Assembly: GCA_029572955.1 (NCBI GenBank)
Contig: JAKPQE010000078.1
Coordinates: 86,135-150,134 of the forward strand
Source of the DNA: Pseudomonadota bacterium
GTDB taxonomy: Bacteria; Pseudomonadota; Alphaproteobacteria; Rhizobiales; JAKPQE01
Reading direction: 5' to 3'
DNA: 64,000 nt
Under the pieces are notes generated by a model, which made no database searches, was not told where the DNA came from, and worked only from the letters and a program-made list of their open reading frames with translations. This document shows positions 58,131-64,000 of the stretch, piece after piece. The first letter of the stretch is position 1, and each line of letters starts with the position of its first letter. Made by a program: the position numbers and the translations under genes.

Positions 58131-59539
58131 CAGCTTCCTCCCCCAGACGCCGGCAGGTCGAGAACGACACGCAGTCCCGGCGCATTGTCTTCCAGGCGTA
58201 TCTCGCCGCCATGGCTGTGCGCGACGGCGGCGACCAGACTGAGGCCGAGGCCGCTGCCCGGCTTGGTGCGGCTCTGCTCGAGGCGCACGAAGCGGTCGAG
58301 CACCCGCGTGCGATCGGCCTCGGGAATGCCCGGCCCATTGTCCGAGACCGTGAGTAGTATCCGCCCCCCGTCGGTGCAAGCGGCAAGTTCGACGCGCGGC
58401 TTGCGGTCGTCGCCGGTCTCGGCGGCGTATTTCACCGCATTGTCGATGAGGTTGGCGAGGGCCTGGCCGACAAGCTCGCGGTTCAGGCGCACGACGATGC
58501 CGGCGGGAGCCTCGACGACGAACTCGACACCCGCCTCCTCGGCGACCGGCTCGTAGAGTTCGGCGACGTCGGCGAGCATGGTGCCGATGTCGAGATCGGT
58601 CATGGCGCCGTCGGGCGAGCCGGCCTCGACGCGGGCGATCATCAGGAGGGCGTTGAAGGTGCGGATGAGTTCGTCCGACTCGGCGATCGTCGCCTCGAGG
58701 GCGGCACGATAGCCCTCCTCGGAGGGCGCGTTGCGCAAGGCGCCCTCGACGCGATTGCGCAAGCGCGTCAGCGGCGTCTTCAGATCGTGGGCGATGTTGT
58801 CGGAGACTTCGGTGAGGCCGCGCAGAAGCTGCTCGATGCGGTCGAGCATGGCATTGAGGCTCTCGGCGAGGCGGTCGAACTCGTCACCCGTGCCGGCAAG
58901 GCCGATGCGGCCGGCAAGGTCGCCGACCATGATGTGCCGGCTTTCCTCGGCGACGGCGTCGATGCGCTTGAGGACGCGGCTCGAGACGAAGTACCAGGCG
59001 GCAACGCCGAGCAGGACGGTCATCAGCACCGACCAGCGGAAGGCCCCGGCTATGATGTCGCGGAACTGCTCGCGCTCGGCGATGTCGCGCCCGACCAGCA
59101 TGCGAAAGCCGCCGGGCAGCACGAACACCCTGACCACGGCGTGCTGGCGCAACTCGTCGGGCTTGTCGGTCGGCGCGTCGAGCCGCTCGTAGGCGGTCTG
59201 GCGGGCGCCCGGCTCATCGAGGAGGCCCGGCGGCAGGGCGCCGACATTGCCGGCGATGTTGCGGCCGGTCGGATCGGTGACGAGATAGAGGCTGGCGCCG
59301 GGGCGGCGCGAGCGATGGTCGATGACGCCGACGAGACGCCGGAGGCCGCCGACGCGATACTGCTCGGCAAGGCCGGCGATCTCGGCGTCGATCATCTCGA
59401 CATGCTGGCTGTTGATCAGGACGCGGGTGTTATAGGCGATGTAGCCGATGACGAAGAAGCCGTTGAGCGCGAACACCAGGATGAACGCGGCCGCGAGGCG
59501 GAACGATGTGGTGCGGAAAAGCCTACTGAGCGCCGTCAC
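58130..59539 (-). CDS. Two-component sensor histidine kinase
   Basis: A 469-residue kinase of the classical EnvZ/PhoQ-like layout: membrane segment at about 13-35, periplasmic domain to about residue 165, second membrane segment near 170-190, then HAMP, DNIAHDLKTPLTRLRNRVEG with phospho-His251, NLIDNAVKYAAE and GSGLGLSLVAAVAHSHGG. It starts 17 bases inside the response regulator gene, so the two are coupled partners. The sensed signal is unknown; related pairs beside degP may respond to envelope stress. Confidence 0.93.
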   Translation of the reverse strand: MTALSRLFRTTSFRLAAAFILVFALNGFFVIGYIAYNTRVLINSQHVEMIDAEIAGLAEQYRVGGLRRLVGVIDHRSRRPGASLYLVTDPTGRNIAGNVGALPPGLLDEPGARQTAYERLDAPTDKPDELRQHAVVRVFVLPGGFRMLVGRDIAEREQFRDIIAGAFRWSVLMTVLLGVAAWYFVSSRVLKRIDAVAEESRHIMVGDLAGRIGLAGTGDEFDRLAESLNAMLDRIEQLLRGLTEVSDNIAHDLKTPLTRLRNRVEGALRNAPSEEGYRAALEATIAESDELIRTFNALLMIARVEAGSPDGAMTDLDIGTMLADVAELYEPVAEEAGVEFVVEAPAGIVVRLNRELVGQALANLIDNAVKYAAETGDDRKPRVELAACTDGGRILLTVSDNGPGIPEADRTRVLDRFVRLEQSRTKPGSGLGLSLVAAVAHSHGGEIRLEDNAPGLRVVLDLPASGGGS

Positions 59540-60203
59540 GGATCACGTATCCCGCGCCGCGCACGGTGTGGAGGAGCGCCGGATCGAAGCCGCGGTCGAT
59601 CTTGGAACGCAGCCGCGAGATGTGCACGTCGATGACGTTGGTCTGGGGATCGAAATGATAGTCCCAGACGTTCTCGAGCAGCATGGTGCGGGTCACCACC
59701 TGGCCGGCGTGTTTCATGAGGTATTCGAGCAGCCGGAACTCGCGCGGCTGCAGGAGGATCGAGGTCTCGCCGCGGCGCACCGAATGGGACAGGCGATCGA
59801 GCTCGAGATCGGCGACTTTCAGGAGGGTCGAACCTTCGGCCGGGCTGCGGCGTCGGGCGAGCACCTCGACACGGGCGAGGAGTTCGGAAAAGGCATAGGG
59901 CTTCGTCAGATAGTCGTCGCCGCCGGCGCGCAGGCCGGTGACCCGGTCGTCGACGCGGCCGAGCGCCGACAGGATCAACGCCGGGGTCGCGATATCGCGA
60001 TGGCGCAGCTCCTCGATGACCGACAGTCCGTCGCGGCGTGGCAGCATGCGATCGACGACGAGCACGTCGTAGTCGCCGTCGAGGCCCATGGCGAGACCGG
60101 CCTCGCCATCCGCCGCGTGGTCGGCGACGTGGCCGGCTTCGGCCAGCGCCTTGACGAGATATGCCGCCGCTTCGCGATCGTCTTCGATGATCAGAATCCG
60201 CAT
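59523..60203 (-). CDS. OmpR/PhoB-family response regulator
   Basis: A 226-residue regulator. The receiver domain has the acidic pocket IIEDD, phospho-acceptor Asp51 (VLVVDRMLPR) and the Lys of LTKPYAFSE. The winged-helix DNA-binding domain ends with DVHISRLRSKIDRGFDPALL and TVRGAGYVI. Start at the canonical MRILIIEDD; two short ATG/GTG-like extensions (60212, 60239) exist. It is the first gene of the regulator-kinase-glnE operon and lies downstream of degP, which it may control. Confidence 0.95.
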   Translation of the reverse strand: MRILIIEDDREAAAYLVKALAEAGHVADHAADGEAGLAMGLDGDYDVLVVDRMLPRRDGLSVIEELRHRDIATPALILSALGRVDDRVTGLRAGGDDYLTKPYAFSELLARVEVLARRRSPAEGSTLLKVADLELDRLSHSVRRGETSILLQPREFRLLEYLMKHAGQVVTRTMLLENVWDYHFDPQTNVIDVHISRLRSKIDRGFDPALLHTVRGAGYVIRDGAQ

Positions 60204-60260
60204 GCTCTGCATGATACACCAAGCCCGGCTCGCGCTCACCGGCAGAACGCGGAATGAAAT

Positions 60261-60296
60261 CGGCGGCGAACCGAAGGGGCGTTCGGTCCGCCGCCG
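60261..60296 (-). terminator. Hairpin terminator candidate downstream of degP
   Basis: A 15-bp stem (CGGCGGCGAACCGAA / TTCGGTCCGCCGCCG, one mismatch) with a six-base loop lies 64 bases past the degP stop on the minus strand. The trailing bases are ATTTCATT, not a full T-run, so strength is uncertain. It separates degP from the response regulator gene. Confidence 0.5.
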
Positions 60297-60359
60297 ACTT
60301 GCCCGGCGCTTTGGGGTGGGGGGCGGGGCGCGCCGGGTGCTGGGGTCAGACGTTGCCGG

Positions 60360-61907
60360 TCACGACTTGGCGAGCGGCACGGCGACGAAGCGCGTGCCGT
60401 CGCCGGACTGGAGGCGCATCAGGACGCTCGGCCGGCCGGCGGCGCGGGCGGCTTCCACGGCCTTGGCGACATCCTCGGCGGTCGCGACGGACGAGCCGCC
60501 GACATCGAGGATGACGTCGCCCTGGGCGATGCCCTTCTCGGCGGCCGGGCCGTCGGGATCGACCTCCATGACGGCGACGCCCCTGTCGCCGGCGCCGACT
60601 TCGGCGGCCGGAGCGAGGGCAAGGCCGAGACGGGCGGTCGCGGTGCCGTTGTTGCCACCGGTATCACCGGCCTTGGCCACCTTGTCGCCGGCGGGATAGG
60701 TGCCGAGGGTCACGTCGACGGTCTGGCGCTGGCCGTCGCGCAGGATGTCGAGCGACACCTTGGAGCCGGGGGTGAGACCGGCGATGCGGCGGGCGAGATC
60801 CTTGGAATCGTCGATCGACTGGCCGTTGACCGAGAGCACGGCGTCGCCGGCCTTGATGCCGGCATTGGCGGCCGGGCTGCCGTCCTGCGGCTCGGTGACG
60901 AGCGCGCCCTTGGCGTCGGCGAGGCCGAGGCTGTCGGCGATGTCCCTGGTGATCGGCTGGATGAGGATGCCGAGCCAGCCACGGGTGACCGAGCCGTGGT
61001 CGCGCAGCGAGGCGACGACCTTCTGCACCGTTTCGGACGGGATCGCGAAGCCGATGCCGACGCTGCCGCCGGACGGCGAGTAGATCGCCGTGTTGACGCC
61101 GACCACCTCGCCATTGAGGTTGAAGGTCGGGCCGCCGGAATTGCCCTTGTTGATCGGGGCGTCGATCTGGATGAAATCGTCGTAGGGGCCGGAGCCGATG
61201 TCGCGGCCGCGGGCCGAGACGATGCCGGCGGTCACCGTGCCGCCGAGGCCGAACGGATTGCCGACCGCGACCACCCAGTCGCCGATGCGGATGTCGGAAT
61301 TGGCGAAGCTGACGAACTGGAACGGCTTCTCGCCATCGACCTTCAGGAGCGCGAGGTCGGTCTTGTCGTCGGTGCCGATCACCTTGGCGGTCAGCGTCTT
61401 GCCGTCATCGGTGACGACGGTCACCTCCTCGGCGCTGTCGACGACGTGGTTGTTGGTGACGATGTAGCCGTCGGCCGAGATGAAGAAGCCGGAGCCCTGC
61501 GCGGTCGCGAAGCGGTGCGGCATCTTCTTGCGGAAATGCGGGTTGTTGTTGCCGAAGCGCGGATCCTGGCCGAAGCGCTTGAAGAAGAATTCGAAGGGAT
61601 TGCCGTCCGGCATGTCGCCGAAGGGGTTCATGCCCATGCCGTCGCCCTCGGCGGTCACGTCGGCCTTGACGCGGACGCTGACGACGGCCGGACGCACCTT
61701 CTCGACGATGTCGGCGAAACTGAACGGGGCGTTGGTCGCGACGACCGGAGTCTCGGCGAAGGCCGGGCCGGTCGAGGGCAGCAGCACCGCCTGACCGGCG
61801 ATGAGCCCGACCATGGCGAGGCCGATGGCGCTCGAGGCGAGCGCGCGGCGGCGCGTGGCGAAAAGGCCCTTGGTCCAGCCGGTCGAGCGCGTGACGGATC
61901 GATTCAT
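60360..61907 (-). CDS. degP: Periplasmic serine protease DegP/HtrA
   Basis: Envelope quality-control protease and chaperone, 515 residues. After a long signal/anchor region (residues 1-51, hydrophobic GLAMVGLIAGQAVLLP) comes the trypsin-like domain with catalytic His154 (TNNHVVD), Asp184 (KTDLALLKV) and Ser257 (KGNSGGPTF). Two PDZ domains follow (GWLGILIQPITRDIA; GVAVMEVDPDGPAAEKG). The complete triad indicates an active enzyme. It precedes the two-component regulator gene, suggesting control by envelope stress. Confidence 0.96.
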   Translation of the reverse strand: MNRSVTRSTGWTKGLFATRRRALASSAIGLAMVGLIAGQAVLLPSTGPAFAETPVVATNAPFSFADIVEKVRPAVVSVRVKADVTAEGDGMGMNPFGDMPDGNPFEFFFKRFGQDPRFGNNNPHFRKKMPHRFATAQGSGFFISADGYIVTNNHVVDSAEEVTVVTDDGKTLTAKVIGTDDKTDLALLKVDGEKPFQFVSFANSDIRIGDWVVAVGNPFGLGGTVTAGIVSARGRDIGSGPYDDFIQIDAPINKGNSGGPTFNLNGEVVGVNTAIYSPSGGSVGIGFAIPSETVQKVVASLRDHGSVTRGWLGILIQPITRDIADSLGLADAKGALVTEPQDGSPAANAGIKAGDAVLSVNGQSIDDSKDLARRIAGLTPGSKVSLDILRDGQRQTVDVTLGTYPAGDKVAKAGDTGGNNGTATARLGLALAPAAEVGAGDRGVAVMEVDPDGPAAEKGIAQGDVILDVGGSSVATAEDVAKAVEAARAAGRPSVLMRLQSGDGTRFVAVPLAKS

Positions 61908-62056
61908 TTCGAGGTCTCCACCTTCTTGTCGAATTCCCTTGGCGGGCCGGCGACGGGGGCTCTGCGCCGGCGCGTCATGGCAGGGAATATGGGGTGGAGT
62001 TCCTTACGGCGCCCTGTCGGGGAGATTAAATCTTCGTAAGGTTGAGGGGATCGCCG

Positions 62057-63304
62057 TCAGTCTTCGCGCGGCTCGACGATGCGTGTGACGACCGCCGACT
62101 CGGTGATGTGCTCGAGGGTGCGGTGCACCGGGCACTTGTTGGCGATCTCGACGAGCTTGTCCTTCAGCTCGGCCGGCACCTCGCCGGCGATCGAGATGCG
62201 CCGCTCGAAGCGGTCGATCTTGCCCGACGCCTTGGCCGCCGCCTCGCCGCAGTCCTCGCAATGCTCGGCGTGGACCTTGCCATGCTCAACCTCGACGGTG
62301 ATGCGGCCGAGCGGCAGGCGCTTGAAGTCGGCATACATCCTGAGCGTCATCGAGGTGCAGGCGGCGAGCGCCACCGATAGGAAGCCGTAGGGCGAAGGGC
62401 CGCTGTCGAGGCCGCCGGCCGAGACCGGCTCGTCGGCAAAGAGGCGATGGCGGCCGACGCGGGCAACGTTCTGGAACTTGCCCTCGCCCGTCTCGGCGAC
62501 GATCGCCCCCTTGATCGGCTCGTCCGCCTCGGCATCGGCCGCCTCGACATAGCGGCTCGCCCAGGCGGCAATGACGTCGGCGACATAGGCCGAGTCGGCC
62601 GGCCGGGTCAGCAGATGGTCGGCGTCGTCGAGGGAAACGAAGCTCTTGGGGTGCTTGGCGGCCTTGTAGATGCGCATCGCATTGTCGATCGAGACGATCT
62701 CGTCGACGGGCGAATGCATCACCATCACTGCCTTGCCGAGGTCGGCGATGCGGGCGTCGAGATCGTGGCCGGCGAGGTCGTCGAGAAGCTCGCGGCGGAT
62801 CGTGAAACGGCGGCCGCCAAGCTCGACCTCGGCCTCGCCCTTCTCCTCGATGGTGTCGATGTAGGCGCGGAAGTTCTCGATGACGTGGAGGGCATCGGCC
62901 GGCGCGCCGATGGTGGCGACGGCGGCGACTTCGGGCACCTTGCCGGCGGCAACGAGCGCCGCGGCGCCACCCAGGGAATGGCCGATGAGGATGCGCGGCG
63001 CCTCGAAACGGCTGCGCATGTAGTCGACGGCGGCGAGAAGGTCGCCGACGTTGGAGGAAAAGTCGGTCGAGGAAAACTCGCCGTCGGACGAGCCGAGGCC
63101 GGTGAAATCGAACCGCAGGACCGCGATGCCGCGGCGGGCGAGCTCAAGGGCGATGCGGCGTGCGGCGAGCACGTCCTTGGAGCAGGTGAAGCAGTGGGCA
63201 AAGAGCGCGTAGGCGCGCACCCGGCCGGCCGGCAGGTCGAGGCGGCCGGCGAGTCTGGCGCCATGGGAGCCGCGGAAATCGACACGCTGGGGGGCGGAGG
63301 ACAT
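62057..63304 (-). CDS. Bifunctional alpha/beta-hydrolase and OsmC-family protein
   Basis: A 415-residue fusion. Residues 1-255 are an alpha/beta hydrolase with the nucleophile elbow IGHSLGGAAAL (Ser110) and HCFTCSKDVLAARR near the start. Residues about 270-415 are an OsmC/Ohr-like domain with FLSVALAACTSMTLRMYADF and NKCPVHRTLEH, giving the two redox cysteines expected of peroxide-reducing OsmC proteins. The long open frame upstream overlaps the ccm genes and is not coding. It may detoxify organic peroxides or handle acyl substrates. Confidence 0.9.
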   Translation of the reverse strand: MSSAPQRVDFRGSHGARLAGRLDLPAGRVRAYALFAHCFTCSKDVLAARRIALELARRGIAVLRFDFTGLGSSDGEFSSTDFSSNVGDLLAAVDYMRSRFEAPRILIGHSLGGAAALVAAGKVPEVAAVATIGAPADALHVIENFRAYIDTIEEKGEAEVELGGRRFTIRRELLDDLAGHDLDARIADLGKAVMVMHSPVDEIVSIDNAMRIYKAAKHPKSFVSLDDADHLLTRPADSAYVADVIAAWASRYVEAADAEADEPIKGAIVAETGEGKFQNVARVGRHRLFADEPVSAGGLDSGPSPYGFLSVALAACTSMTLRMYADFKRLPLGRITVEVEHGKVHAEHCEDCGEAAAKASGKIDRFERRISIAGEVPAELKDKLVEIANKCPVHRTLEHITESAVVTRIVEPRED

Positions 63305-63327
63305 GGCGGGCTCCTTGCGGTGGCGGA

Positions 63328-63798
63328 TTATTCCTTGGCGGCGAGAATCTCGTCGAGCTTGGCCTTTTCCTCGGCCGAGAGCGGCGCGACGTCGCCCGGC
63401 ACGGCGCGACGGCGGCGCAGGGCGAAGAAGACGCCCGTCGCACCGAGGAGAAGGATGATCGGCGGTCCGAGCCAGAGCAGCAGATTGTGAGCGGTGAAGC
63501 TCGGCCGGAGCAGCACGAACTCGCCGTAGCGGTCGACGAGATAGGCGAGCGTCTGCTCGTTGGTGTCGCCGGCCTTCAGCCGCTCGCGCACGAGGACGCG
63601 CAGGTCCTTGGCAAGCTCGGCGTTGGAATCGTCGATCGACTGATTCTGGCAGACGAGACAGCGCAGCTCGGCAGAGATCTCGCGGGCGCGGGCCTCGAGC
63701 TTCGGGTCCTTCAGCATCTCGTCCGGATTGACGGCGAGCGCCGGCGAGGCCGCGAAGGCGGCCGCGGCAAGGCCAAGGGCGATGAGGATGCGACGCAT
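63328..63798 (-). CDS. ccmH: Cytochrome c-type biogenesis protein CcmH
   Basis: Thiol-redox component of the system I cytochrome c heme lyase, 156 residues. The signal/anchor ([20 protein letters not shown]) is followed by the active-site motif [11 protein letters not shown] with Cys47 and Cys50, and a C-terminal membrane helix [21 protein letters not shown] strong GGAGG precedes the ATG at 63798. It follows the ccmF stop by 14 bases, so this is the end of a ccm (cycHJKL-type) operon. Confidence 0.96.
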   Translation of the reverse strand: MRRILIALGLAAAAFAASPALAVNPDEMLKDPKLEARAREISAELRCLVCQNQSIDDSNAELAKDLRVLVRERLKAGDTNEQTLAYLVDRYGEFVLLRPSFTAHNLLLWLGPPIILLLGATGVFFALRRRRAVPGDVAPLSAEEKAKLDEILAAKE

Positions 63799-63812
63799 GG
63801 AGACCTCCCTCC

Positions 63813-64000
63813 TCATTCGGCCGGCACGGCGGCGGCCGAGCGGGCCGGGCGCGGCGCACCGACCCGATAGCGCCGGTCGGTCATCGACACGAAGCCGCCG
63901 ATCGACATGACGAGGGCGCCGAGCCAGATCAGGACGACGAGCGGCTTGTCGTAGATGCGCACGGCAATGCCGCCGCTATCCTGGAAGTCGCCATGGCGAT
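63813..64000 (-). CDS. ccmF: Heme lyase subunit CcmF, C-terminal end only
   Basis: Only the last 62 codons are in the window. They read [18 protein letters not shown], a membrane helix [17 protein letters not shown], and [14 protein letters not shown], a tail typical of CcmF/CycK. The gene begins beyond position 64000. It precedes ccmH with a short gap. Confidence 0.9.
   Translation of the reverse strand, partial: RHGDFQDSGGIAVRIYDKPLVVLIWLGALVMSIGGFVSMTDRRYRVGAPRPARSAAAVPAE

Overview
The window is about two-thirds G+C with tightly packed, often overlapping genes. Its gene content is typical of a free-living alphaproteobacterium of the order Hyphomicrobiales (Rhizobiales). Pointers to this are PleC/DivJ-type cell-cycle kinases, CtrA-like TTAA-N7-TTAA boxes, DUF1491, DUF2336, DUF1289 and DUF2793 proteins, an FtrA-rhodanese pair, and a kinase-glnE-two-component-degP-ccm gene order that I recall from rhizobia. 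Genus cannot be set from the sequence alone. No rRNA, tRNA, CRISPR array or complete insertion sequence was seen, and no gene-free stretch exceeds about 300 bases.

Layout. 1-2289 (minus): polar amino-acid ABC importer (binding protein and two permeases, the last running off the window). 2447-5754 (minus): overlapping molybdenum-cofactor operon fdhD-mobA-mobB-moeA. 5840-7669: a secreted hypothetical protein and the Fe-S carrier ApbC. 7779-9650: a HigBA-like toxin-antitoxin pair followed by an A+T-rich island holding one NYN-nuclease-type gene broken by a single in-frame TGA. 9776-20010: housekeeping genes including a DASS transporter, an Lrp regulator, a UDG-like protein, a Met-rich secreted protein, a GST, a nuclease-like protein, a histidine kinase, cobT, a retropepsin-like protease, TauE and dusA.

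20271-38900 is an accessory surface-glycan region: UDP-glucose dehydrogenase, several glycosyltransferases, two different sulfotransferase families and a third degenerate sulfotransferase-like protein, a GDP-mannose 3,5-epimerase-like enzyme, FkbM methyltransferases, a two-domain GT2/fucosyltransferase-like protein, coiled-coil proteins, and a lone phage-tail-like DUF2793/beta-helix protein. Most minus-strand genes in its second half are translationally coupled. No flippase, polymerase or ABC exporter gene is present, so the product (probably a sulfated, methylated, uronic-acid-containing glycan) and its export route are open questions. This is the best candidate in the window for an undescribed system.

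39033-49737: a lipoprotein, small proteins, DUF2336, a DUF1491/peptidoglycan-binding/DivJ-like kinase operon, FtrA with a divergent rhodanese, and a second short polysaccharide locus opened by a NusG/RfaH-like antiterminator (tviB-like dehydrogenase and a GT4 enzyme). 49945-64000: pepN, a PleC-like kinase, glnE with a coupled two-component system, degP, a hydrolase-OsmC fusion, and the end of the cytochrome c maturation operon (ccmF partial, ccmH).
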